Origin: Marasmius tenuissimus
Lineage: Eukaryota > Basidiomycota > Agaricomycetes > Agaricales > Marasmiaceae
Length of the DNA: 64,000 nucleotides
Direction of reading: 5' to 3'
NCBI GenBank assembly: GCA_029532415.1
Contig: JAQOTA010000036.1
Location: 186,001-250,000, forward strand
Shown: piece after piece, positions 10,408 to 20,356 of the stretch
Position numbering within the stretch: the first letter of the stretch is position 1
How the letters are laid out: the number at the start of each line of letters is the position of its first letter
Notes under the pieces: generated by a model
The model's database searches: none
What the model was told of the DNA's origin: nothing
Seen by the model: the letters and a program-made list of their open reading frames with translations, nothing else
Program-made: the position numbers and the translations under genes

Positions 10408-12011
10408 CTACGCACCCCAAATTGTCCTTCCCAACCACATTCCTGCACCCAAACCAACACAGAAACCCAAAAACAAGGATTTGAATGGACTGGCACCACC
10501 ACGACCGGACACTTTCCCCTGAACGATTTGACTCATCTTGGACGAGTCTGATTCCTGTTTCTGTTCCTGGATATGCCGTCCGAAAACTCTCTCCTTCATC
10601 GCACCGAAAAGATCAGCGCCTAGCATGAGGAGGGAGGGTAGATGCAAGGGGTCGACAATTACAGAATTGTGTGGTGCTGGATGAGCAGACAACGGCAAAG
10701 ACTTGGAAAGAGCAGACGGCGGAGACAATGGTTTCTTCCTTGGCCTGCCATTACTGCTGGTGTTGGGCGACCGAGGCCGAGGAGACAATACTGTCGATTC
10801 TTCCGGGGAAGGAGAGTTTCCGGGCGAAGAGCGTTGGTGGTGAATGGTTCGTTTGCGAACTGCAAATGGACCGTGGCGACGAACGACAGTGTGGGTTGGT
10901 GCACGAGGCGTTATTTGACGTATGGTGGGTATTGGAGGTGAATTTACGTAGGTAGCCTCACGGTCGTGGGTTTCGGGATGGGAGTGTGATCTCCATTGCA
11001 GAAATGCGTTTGCTACATCGTTCCGTAGCTTCGTCAGATTCTCCGGTTTCATGAGGTCGGGGAGGGTGCTGTTGGATGTCGAAGGAACGACCGGGATGAG
11101 GTCTTCTAGATCATGTCCATCGAGGGACTTTGATGGAGAGCAGACAAGGAGAAGAGTGTATATCTCGGACAGGAATAGAGAGGACACGGTCAGGTCTTCA
11201 GAATCGAGTTCGGGATGGAACCGACGGTCGAGCGATTGGAAAGAAGAATGAACCAGTTGACGAAGGATCTAAAATTGGAGTCATTGAGCTTAGATAAGTA
11301 TAACTAATGCAAGGAGCGTACCTCATGAGTACTATCTGAATCTTCGAGTGCCCAAATGACTACTCGCTGTACGGTCCTCTCAAGATGCTCTGAGCTATCA
11401 GAGTCCGAATCCTCGCCGCCCAACGCTAGGGTTCCTCTGAGAACCTTCATTCCTTCGTCTGCTTCATCCCAATGTGCATCCTCGAGGATGAAATTGGATT
11501 CCAATTCCTCCGAGCTCTTGACAAGAGCTACAAGTTTGATTTCGATTACAGTAGCCTCCCTGTTCCTGTTATTGAGTGGCAGGGGTTCTGGCAGGGTCAA
11601 GGAAGGTATGATCATATGAAGCGCTCCGTCGTCGCCGCCCTGATCTGCCCCATACTCTCCTCCACTGTCGTGCGACTGAGGGTGTGAATAAGGATTTGAG
11701 TAAGGGCTGTGTGCTGCTGAACTGAAGAAGAAGCTCGAAGACACGGAAGGAAACGAGGACTCGGAGTCTGCATCAGAGAGCGAATGATTGGACGGTGAGG
11801 GTGATGGCGGGTGTGATTGATCATTAGAAGGTGAGGTTTGCAACTGGTAAGAAGAAGCAGGCATCTCTGTTGTCGTCGATGATGAAGACGGGTACGTCGA
11901 CAGAGGGGGTTTAGACAGTGGCTGCTGGCTGCCTGACGGTAACTGTGTTGCTGTGGACGATGCCAACGACGATGAAGAAGTCATATCAATGTCGATGTTC
12001 GTTGTCGCCAT
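10408..12011 (-). CDS. Uncharacterised protein with predicted C-terminal membrane anchor
   Basis: Two exons: MATTNIDIDM at 12011 to ...SDSTHE, an intron with GTACGC donor at about 11323-11271, then ILRQLVHSSFQSLDRRFHPE to the stop at 10408. Codons join cleanly. The N-terminal third is Ser/Thr/Pro-rich and disordered. The middle (IEIKLVALVKSSEELESNFI, then an acidic patch) and the helix after the intron look folded. A Pro/Ser linker follows. The last about 25 residues (SPFKSLFLGFCVGLGAGMWLG...) form a hydrophobic glycine-zipper helix at the very C-terminus, as in tail-anchored proteins of mitochondria, ER or peroxisomes. An in-frame ATG at 12137 would add 42 residues but would overlap the MIC10 start region. 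I do not recognise the family. Confidence 0.7.
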
Positions 12012-12124
12012 TGATGCTGGGGTGGATGATCGGTGAGAGCGACAAAGGTCCGAGCTGTACAAGATTGGGTTACGCAGGCTTACACGCGCGGACTTCTCGC
12101 GTGCTTTCATCTCATCCTCCCACC
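12012..12124. promoter_or_regulatory. Divergent promoter, tail-anchored gene / MIC10 copy 1
   Basis: The two start codons are only 113 bp apart on opposite strands, so both promoters must lie in or overlap this interval. MIC10 copy 2 does not share this sequence: its homology starts about 14 bp before the ATG. Confidence 0.5.
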
Positions 12125-12637
12125 ATGTCACAACCATCCAAACCGGTCTCCAGCGAAGATATTATTGGTCAAAAGGTATTTACCTTGCTAACACCCGCCA
12201 GACCTTCTCTAATTTGGCTTTTTCAGTATGACCGCTGTTGTGCGTGTAGATGTTTGTGAATCCATGATTCCTGCTGACGGCTTTTCGGACAAATCGGAAC
12301 TCTCAGTGGCAGACTTTCTTGTCAAGGCGTGCGTACTCATTTCTGCAGCTATTGATGCAGTACTGACTGTGCGTTGTCCTTGTAGTGGTGTAGGATTCAG
12401 CGCGGGCGTTGTTGCATCCGTCATTCTCTTCAAAAGTGAATCCTGCCCTCGCTCACTTGTTTCGCCCCTCGGTTTTGACTCGACTGATATCTAGGACGAA
12501 CATGGCCGATAGCACTTTCAACTGGGTTTGGAGCCGGTGCAGCATACGCTGATTGCGACCGGTCATTCAACCCTTCCAGAATTCCTGGTGTTAGAATCCT
12601 TCCAGCAGCATCCGAATCTCAACCAGCAAGCAAGTAA
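12125..12637 (+). CDS. MIC10: MICOS subunit Mic10, copy 1
   Basis: Five exons with introns of 51, 67, 57 and 59 nt give a 92-residue protein. It starts MSQPSKPVSSEDIIGQK, then YDRCLADFLVKAG, matching the conserved (W/Y)DRCLAD motif of Mic10. Two membrane helices follow, each with a glycine motif: GVGFSAGVVASVILF and WPIALSTGFGAGAAYADC. A short tail ends ESQPASK. Mic10 is a hairpin protein of the mitochondrial inner membrane whose glycine motifs let it oligomerise and bend membranes at crista junctions. Splice phases all work and the length is typical. A near-identical copy lies at 19063-19575. Confidence 0.92.
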
Positions 12638-12925
12638 ACGGAATCTCCCGCTCGAAGCCACGAATGCGGAGGAGTCACTCGAGACAAAACTGGAGGGCAC
12701 GTCTTTGTTAGATTTCACAGCTAGAAATACCACAGTATCATCCTTACGCCCCAACATCTCCTACTGCCCTTATTCACTCCCGACTTCCTCCGCTACCAGT
12801 GTCAGTGCTTTGGTTCGTGAAGCACTGTGTCGACGCGTTCGTGACATCGTTCTCCGGTTTGTGAAATCGTCTCTGAAGTTCCCCGAGAACGAGCCGCTTG
12901 TATAAGATGTCCGTCAATCAAAGGA
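12638..12925. repeat. Duplicated segment downstream of MIC10 copy 1
   Basis: Homologous to about 19576-19870. Positions 12711-12905 match 19647-19841 with no net indel. The plus strand of this part is open in both copies, ending ...EPLV and stop; one minus-strand frame (...GSGGSRE and stop) is also open in both. Whether it is a gene piece or MIC10 3' UTR is unresolved. Confidence 0.6.
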
Positions 12926-15370
12926 AGATGAGTGGCGGTGAGTGGTTCTACAATCCTGTTTGAGCTTGAGTATCGTGGACAGGATGCTCGAAAGAGACTG
13001 ACCCAGGAGAAGTAGGACAACAGACTGATGATGGCGCACACGGGGACCAAGAGGATTCGGACAATACTTGCAATACCTCATGTCAATTTCGTTTGAAAAG
13101 GCTCAGATCTGTACCGACGTCGCTGTTCTCGTTTGTTATCATATCAACAGCCAGGATCGGCAAAATGAAGGTAGCTCTGCCACTTACATTGGTGTATCAT
13201 TTTAAATGCTTGCAAACCAGCCAAATCGACGCACTAGTCGCTACGGAAAGCTATGAATCAGCCGATCTACTTTGTTTTACCGGCGAATGGCTTGTGGCTC
13301 GAGAATGCGAATACTTACAGGATGGGCTAAATAGCGGTGACGAAAAGGCTTGAGGATTCTGATGCGCCCGGTGGACTAGGGACTCACTTCGAATGACGAG
13401 TTTTCCTTTGCTACAGTAGGAGCGGCCCGTCCTCTTCACGATGCTTCAACTAGAAGCATCTCTCATTGCTTTCACTGTGCTCCCCAGCCATCCTTGAACA
13501 GTAGGCTCTGCTTGATCTCGAATTACTGGCTGTCGATTGGGAATGGAGGTAATAATGATGGTACGACGTTGCCTTGCAAGAAGATAGATGGTCGAGTCTT
13601 GATGATTCGTGGAGTCGTAAACGAGAATGAGGGTATACGTGTGGTTGAGGTCGTAAGATGGGAGAGGGTAGTAGAACGTCTAGGACTCCCCAGAGGTGAC
13701 CGGTGGCGCGTGACGGACGAGTCAGCTCTGCGACAGTAATCGTAGCGCCTACGGACCCCTGCAGTTCCTAATCGGGACCTTTGCAGGTCTACCTCTTACG
13801 GTGAGGACCAAGGGAGGTCCAGGATTTCAGGAAGAGGGCAAGCTGCAACATTCCCCGTATTCCCACGTTGTTAGCGTGGGACTGTATGATTATTCGCTCA
13901 GGCGCTAGCACTTCGGCTTGCCCAGCCTTGGCCTCGCAACTTTTGTTCCTTGCAAGATGGAAATGATTCAACTTACGAGCTCACCGCATGCGGGTCCCGG
14001 GATAACGAAGTTTCCGGTGAGTAAACAACGCCATTCCCTGGAATGACTGTATCATCAAGGTCCTTCTGTTGAATTCTTAGCACTCATAAAATGAATCATT
14101 TCGCGTCCAGGTCGTGAAAAGCGGCGCTGGGTGATCATCAACTTTCTCAAAGAGGCCACGATTCGAGAATGCATTTAGTAGATTCAGGCTCTCAGATTTC
14201 TCAACAAATCCTGCGCAGGTTCTTGTCTTCACGGCCAAAACACGCTGAGAGGAGGCTTTCAACAACTTCCCTTCCTGTCTGTCAACTAGGATGAATACTA
14301 ATGGTAACCCAGCCTCTAGGTGGGACGCACTACTTATCGCGGGAAGTCTGTCTTCAAGAATATCTCCAAACTTGACAAACATATTGGCTGACATTGTTTC
14401 GCGATCCGCGCATAAAGGGGTTTGTTATGTTCTTCAATGTTCGGTGACGGACCATCCTCGCTGATATGATTTTTGGACGCCGTGTGAACGATGTAAATAC
14501 ATTAACGAATGTTCTAGGCCTGGGCTATCTCAGCCGGTGCGTTCTTCACATTGTCATGTGTATCGCTGAGAGCCCGGTACTAAGACCTCCGAACTACTCC
14601 ATCACTCAGTTGTTCTCCATGCTCAAGGCCGTCCTAACGTATTTAGACATATCGTCCTCTCGCCCGTACTGAACGGAGGACGCCTGGTATTCTCAGATGG
14701 ATTGGTGGCAAAGCCTAAGATACCTCCTCAAGCCCGATAACCATACAGTACGCATTGGCTACAGTCGTGACGCCGACTTCTTTTTCGATCGATTTGTGGA
14801 TGTGTAGCACCCCCTTAGAGCATGCTCGAGCAAGATATGTATGCTTCTGGTAACCTTCGGCACGATCCTCGAGCAGCTCATTATCCTTCAGCCTCATCAT
14901 TTGGACGGCTATCCCTACGCGAGATCGTGACGCTCGACAACGGAAGCACTCGTAGATCATGACAACGGGCGGCTACCTTACTTCTTTCTGATCACCGGGG
15001 ACATTACTGATTGGCCAATGCCAGTACACGACGACAAGGGGAATCACCCCACTCCGTGACTTCGGAAATGGTCGTCACTAATCCTTAGGCGCTTTTCACT
15101 CATGGGCGCGTGAAGTCATCCCTTGAATGATATTCGTCCCACTGCTTGTAGGGCGGAAATGACTTTTTCCGGCGCTTGAATATGTGCAGCTGTTTGACCT
15201 CCTGCAGGAACCAATACCACGGCAGTCTTCAGCGCTTGATTCTAGGCTGTTTTTCAGCCCCGTGCATCCTGATCATCAACGCGATTGCAAAGTATCTCGA
15301 TTTCCATACAGCTCAGCCTCCGTAGGGTACTCCCTGCAGTGGCTTGGAACCCAAGTTCAAGGCTCGCGCG
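12926..15370. other. Long stretch without a supported gene
   Basis: Short frames on both strands only. The best is a minus-strand run at 14394-14077 (105 codons, MSANMFVKFGDILEDRLPAI...) with decent codon texture but no recognisable domain. The stretch sits between the MIC10 duplication and the terpene cyclase and may hold decayed genes. Confidence 0.35.
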
Positions 15371-15377
15371 TATAAAA
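15371..15377 (+). promoter_or_regulatory. TATA box of the terpene cyclase gene
   Basis: TATAAAA lies 64 bp upstream of the ATG at 15435, a normal spacing for a fungal TATA promoter. Confidence 0.55.
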
Positions 15378-15434
15378 GCTTGACCCTTCCCCCCATTCTC
15401 CTCAGCCAAACGATCCGTACTCCACTCAACAACC

Positions 15435-16587
15435 ATGCAACAGAACTCCCAGATCCAGCCCACAGTGAGTCTGTCCGTCGCCAAGCTTCCTAAACTATGC
15501 TTATCCGGTCCTCGTCGCTAGTCGAAAGCGGAAATCATAGCCTTGATCAAGCCTATCTTCAACGACCTCTTCGAAAGATGTGGTGTCCCCGACGCCGGTA
15601 GCACCATTCGCGTCCTGGACCAGAACCTTTTCAACGACGTGAAGGAAGCTTTGTCTGCAGAGCCATTCCTTTTACCGTCCTCGATGTATCCTCGTTTCGA
15701 TACATTTCTCTCCACTGGCGTTCTCGTCGCACAGGTCGCCTACCCACACTTGCCACACAACCTCCGAGTCTATGTTGGCCTTTATACGACGCTATGTGCA
15801 TCAATGGATGATTTATCACTTGAGACGGACTCTGAATTCGTCGAGAGTTTTAATGAGCGGTTCATTCAAGGCCTTCCACAAGGTCATCCTGCCTCGGAGG
15901 CCTTTGCTGTTATCACCCGAGAAGCAACGGTCAATTATTTCAACAGACCTCAGGCGGCGCTGATAACCACCTGTACGCTCGACTTTTTGGCGTCGCTCTC
16001 CATGGACTCGGCGGTTCGAAAGATGGAGGTACGCTCGATCTGTGTTCACGTTGAGCCAGGCACTGATCATCATGATTTTCGCTATTCTTTACTAGAACCT
16101 TGCAGACTATCCAGCCTTCGTGGACTACTGGCGAATGCTGTCTGGACTTCCCAAGGGATTCGCTGTGTTTATTTTCCCGCCGGACATTCCATTCGCCTCA
16201 TATGTACATACCTTGCCTTACATTTCGATTTACTTGAACGGCGTCAAGTAAGCGACCATGCTTGTCTTGTCACAAACTCAACTGACCATCTCTTTCATTT
16301 TAAACAGTGACGTCCTTTCTTTCTACAAGGAAGAGCTTGCCATGGACGAGGATAACTACCCGTCAAAGTTCGCGAAAGGTTCTGCCACTTTGACCAAGTA
16401 CGATGTGATCCAGCGTGTCGTGGACGACGTCGTCGAGGCGGACAAGATGACGCTGAAGGGTCTCGCCGCCCACGCAGAGGCCTTGGAATGCTGGAACTCG
16501 TTCCGGTCTGCATGGGTTCCATTCCATGTTGCGTGCCCTCGATACAGGCTACAAGAGTTGTATGGCCAAGATGGGGAGAAGGTCTAA
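15435..16587 (+). CDS. Sesquiterpene cyclase, trichodiene synthase (TRI5) family
   Basis: Four exons: 15435-15464 (MQQNSQIQPT), 15522-16028, from 16096, and the last to stop 16585-16587; all phases join. The protein is about 320 residues. It carries an aspartate-rich metal-binding segment CASMDDLSLETDSEF and, across the last intron, the NSE-type motif NDVLSFYKEEL, the second Mg-binding site of class I terpene cyclases. Other TRI5-family features are PRFDTFLSTGVLVAQVAYPH and PAFVDYWRMLSGLPKG. These enzymes cyclise farnesyl diphosphate to sesquiterpene hydrocarbons. The product here cannot be read from sequence; trichodiene itself is not implied. The neighbourhood has an unrecognised minus-strand gene but no visible P450. 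Confidence 0.88.
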
Positions 16588-16905
16588 CGGGAGTCGGCTT
16601 GCATCTCGCATGATCATCAGTATTTGGAAAGGACGTCCGTACAAAAGATGGAAAGATTGTAATTTGTTTACTAGCCGTTGAAACTGAATGAAAGTTACGT
16701 CTACTCTTTTGAAATCCAGGAGATTGCACGAGAATACTGGTACATCTGAGAAGGTCCTTTGCAACTTCGAACAGACGAGGCGTCCCCCTCAGCGCTGGTA
16801 GCACTGGCACCTGACCGGTCGGGACTGGGGACGCGTCTACGACACCAGTTCTCCCTGCGACGCTGTCAATGAGTTGAAATTCTCATGATGCGGACAAACA
16901 CAAGT
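16588..16905. other. gene-free stretch
   Basis: Nothing recognisable; probably the convergent 3' UTRs of the terpene cyclase and the next minus-strand gene. Confidence 0.4.
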
Positions 16906-17950
16906 TTAGGATTGATTACAGTACGGTCTTGAGTCGTCATAGTCAACTTCCATGTTATGTTTTCCCGGTTCTCCAGGTAAGCCGTACATCACGTTGAGGC
17001 CAATGTAGTGCGGCATTCGATCGACACCGTTTGACTGCCTCCACACAACCTACCGTAGTGCCCAATGATAGAACCATTAGACATATTCACATGCAAACCA
17101 ATCGCCATCAGAGATATCTTCTCCACAATGAGGAGTCTGAGAAAACATAGGAGTAATTTGAGCTTGGAGGCGGGATGTAGCACCTAGACCTACTTGCCCA
17201 ATGCGCCCGATGACTCCAGCTACGATATCGCAGTATGGGAAGGAAGGAAGCGTCGTAAATATCCTACATCTGCAACCTCGTACACTCTCTGAGATTTCAA
17301 GTACACGAACCCATCGCCAAAGTCAGGTCTTGCTTTCACGAAGATATGAAAAGCCACTCCCGACCGTTGGTCAATGCTCCGCAAAGCAAAAATCTCCTAG
17401 ATATTGAAAAATTGTGTGAGATGTAACGGATCCCGGGGACTGCGGCAATACCGTACTGGCTTGGGCATTCGGAAAGATGCATGCATCCTCAAGAGGCCAG
17501 GGGGAGTTAAGTACCATCTCGCGAATTCGTACCGTTTGTCTTGGTTTCTACCACGAGAAATGGGTGATGGGAAAGATCGAGTGGTAGCACCTCCAGGGGT
17601 ATCATTGTGGTGTCAGTCCTAGTAAATGTGAGTGAGAGTCGAGACAGATTCCGACCACGCACTACTAATGAGGGACCTCACGAGCCTCGGGCTTTTCGAG
17701 CAAGCTGCATAGGTAGCATGGCAGTCTCCAACAGAAGATGAGGGATTCCATATGAGGCTTACGAGTACCATCCGTTCGCCAGGGGACGACTCCATCGCGG
17801 CGACGCGAAACAAAAGAGCATCAAACCAAAGATGCCTCGTGGGAGAATTTCCCCGGGGAAGAAGTTGGAATCCATATAAGGAATGCCCCTGCAAAATACC
17901 GACACCGTTGAGGACGAGGTGATCGAGAACTTTGAGATGTTAATGCAGAC
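16906..17950 (-). CDS. Unrecognised multi-exon gene beside the terpene cyclase (boundaries approximate)
   Basis: Coding-like minus-strand pieces can be chained: NFFPGEILPRGIFG... near 17860, LVVETKTNGTNSRDG near 17540, SPGSVTSHTIFQYLGDF near 17420, GVAFHIFVKARPDFGDGFVY near 17340, PYCDIVAGVIGRIGQ near 17220, and PHYIGLNVMYGLPGEPGKHN near 17000 with a stop at 16906. The last pieces have protein-like texture. I did not find a convincing full set of splice junctions, and one candidate intron is only about 33 nt. No family is recognised. It may be a real gene convergent with the cyclase or a decaying one. Confidence 0.35.
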
Positions 17951-19050
17951 TATTGGAGGACTAATACTCAGTCTTCCTGACTTCATTGGCAGCATCGAGG
18001 CTTGAGCTTATACTTGACCCGCTCGTGCCTGGGCTTGATATGAAGAAACCCCCCGTACTACTAGTCCGTACTGGATTATAGGTCGGGCTAGATATACCTC
18101 TGTCACCTTGAAGAGGGCTTTGAAAGAGAGATATTCAAGTAGAGAATGCTGCTTCAATGAGAGATGGTGTCGAGTGAAAAAGAACTCTCAACGGAGTTCA
18201 GGATTTTCCAAACTCAACGAATTTGTTGCGAGTAGGTAGGGCGAAAGTTCACGGAGTAGGTAGTAGATGAGTTATGCTACAAGTACGTATAGCACTAAAT
18301 AGCCTGCACCGAGGACTCGATTAGCTAACAATAAAAAAAACAGACACGGGGTTAGCTTGTGATCACCAAGGCACGATACCCACCTGACGCGCTGAGCCTG
18401 TCAGCGCCGAGAGAGACTAGAGACTAGAGGACGGCAGAGATGTGAGAAAGGGGCTCGTCACTTCAGGTGCGAGTTGAACAAGTCACGTACAATTACTTGG
18501 CTTCAGCTGCGCTGAAGCCCTGATAGGTAGTGGTTAGAGGTCAAGAGGTAGATAATTCAAACTAAATACATCGTTGGTTTTTATAGCTATCGTGTGTTTG
18601 CTATTGTAAAACTTACAAGTTTGTACCAATCAGGATTAAATAAGGGAAGCGTGAATTGACAGTATAGTGGTCGAAAGAAGCACCGCAAAACCCCGAGATC
18701 GCCATGGTCGTGCTTCGTTTGACGATATTCGATGCGCAAACAAAAGTATTCCTGACAATGGCACATATACCTTCGTTGAATTTGGATTTCTTCAAGCAGA
18801 GGTGTTCTCATCGTCCGCCCTCCAAGTCGCTCTGAACTGGGAGCTTGTAGTATGGTTCTGACTCCGTGGTTAGTTGGATGAGCTGCTTTCTGATGGCTTT
18901 GTCCTTAAAAGTTGAACTGCTTGTGTTTTTGACATTTGCGGCATTAGGGTCGAATTGCCAGGATGATGTCAAAAGGCAAGCATCTAAGCGCCCAACATCC
19001 AGCCCTGGACCGAATGTGTGCCGGCGCGTCCACTACCACAAGTTCGATCT
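17951..19050. other. gene-free stretch
   Basis: Short frames only on both strands. The right end, just before the second MIC10 copy, is unrelated to the sequence upstream of copy 1. Confidence 0.4.
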
Positions 19051-19062
19051 CATCCTCCCACC

Positions 19063-19575
19063 ATGTCACAACCATCCAAACCGGTCTCCAGCGAAGATAT
19101 TATTGGTCAAAAGGTACTTGCTTTGCTTACACTCACTATATCTTCTCTAAATCACTATCTCCAGTATGACCGCTGTTGTGCGTGTAAATAATTGTGAATC
19201 TATGCTTCCTGCTGACGGCTTTTCGGACAAATCGGGACTTTCAGTGGCAGACTTTCTTGTCAAAGCGTGCGTCCTCATTTCTACAGCTATTGACGCAGTG
19301 CTGACTGTGCGTCGTCCTTGTAGTGGTGTAGGATTCAGCGCAGGCGTTGTTGCATCCGTCATTCTCTTCAAAAGTGAACCCTACCCTCGCTCACTCGTTT
19401 TACCCCACGGTTCTGACTCAACCAATATCTAGGGCGAACCTGGCCGATAGCACTTTCGACTGGTTTTGGAGCTGGTGCAGCGTACGCTGATTGCGACCGG
19501 TCATTCAACCCTTCCAGAATTCCTGGTGTTAGAATCCTTCCAGCAGCATCCGACGCTCAATCAGCAAGCAAGTAA
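19063..19575 (+). CDS. MIC10: MICOS subunit Mic10, copy 2
   Basis: Same five-exon layout as 12125-12637 with every intron the same length. Exons 1 and 2 are identical at the base level. The other exon differences are silent except in the last seven codons, where ESQPASK becomes DAQSASK. The 92-residue product keeps YDRCLAD and both glycine motifs. Intron 1, by contrast, differs at roughly a third of its positions. Upstream similarity stops about 14 bp before the ATG, so this copy has its own promoter. Both copies look functional. Confidence 0.9.
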
Positions 19576-19870
19576 ACGGATCATCCGCACGAAGACATGA
19601 CCGCAGAGGAGTGATTCGAGTCAAAACCGAATATAGGTCTCCGTTAGATTTCACAGCTAGAAATATCACAGTATCATCCCTGCGCCCCAACATCTCCTAC
19701 TACCCTTATTCATTCCCGACTTCCTCCGCTACCAGCGTCAGTGCTCTGGTTCGTGAATCGCTGTGTCGTCGCGTTTGCGACATCGTCCTCCGGTTTATGG
19801 AATCGTCTCTGAGGCTCTCCGAGTACGAGCCGCTTGTATAAGATGTCTGCCAATGAAAGAATTTGAGATG
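19576..19870. repeat. Duplicated segment downstream of MIC10 copy 2
   Basis: Counterpart of 12638-12925. The terminal 195 bp align without net indels and keep the same open frame ending EPLV. Similarity fades soon after the TATAA near 19837-19841. Confidence 0.6.
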
Positions 19871-20356
19871 GCGTAGGTTGTTGAAGCCTTCGACTTACAA
19901 GATGAGACGACTATCAAGGGTATAGTAGTCATTATGATCTGGATACGCCTTTGCTGGGGTGTCACAGGCGGCCTTGAGCCTCCGAACGACATGGTGGGGC
20001 GGTAGAAAAGAAGAAATCGGAAGTTGCCTGGACGGAAATTGCGAAGTGCAATTTGGACGTTTCTGTTGGAGACTTTCCTCTCGGTCTTTGTAGCGAGAGT
20101 TCAATCTAGCTCGTGGGTCTGTCCTGAAGGCCCCTCCACAGCGTGAACTGTGCTCGACGTTCTCTCGAGGCCGTCTTTCAAATTTCAATGCACTGTCCGA
20201 CGAATTGCGCGCTTGATCTCACGTGTCCGAGCGTGCCCGACTCACCAGCGCTTACAACTTGAAGGGCTTACCTGGACGCAGTCACGTTCGGTCCCTTACT
20301 TTCCTTTCCCTTCTTCCAACTACCTTTCACCTTTCACCTGGCTCATTTTTGAAAAG
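19871..20356. promoter_or_regulatory. Upstream region of SPT5
   Basis: No gene seen. The last 60 bp before the SPT5 ATG contain pyrimidine-rich runs (ctttcccttcttcc), common just upstream of fungal start codons. Confidence 0.35.

Noticed and set aside
12926..15434. Several 60-105 codon frames as small genes
   Set aside because: None has a recognisable domain, splice partner or conserved start; recorded as an unassigned stretch instead.
19063..19575. Second MIC10 copy as a processed pseudogene or assembly duplicate
   Set aside because: It has all introns at the same lengths, silent-site differences only in most of the coding region, and a diverged intron 1; neither a retrocopy nor an assembly artefact would look like this.
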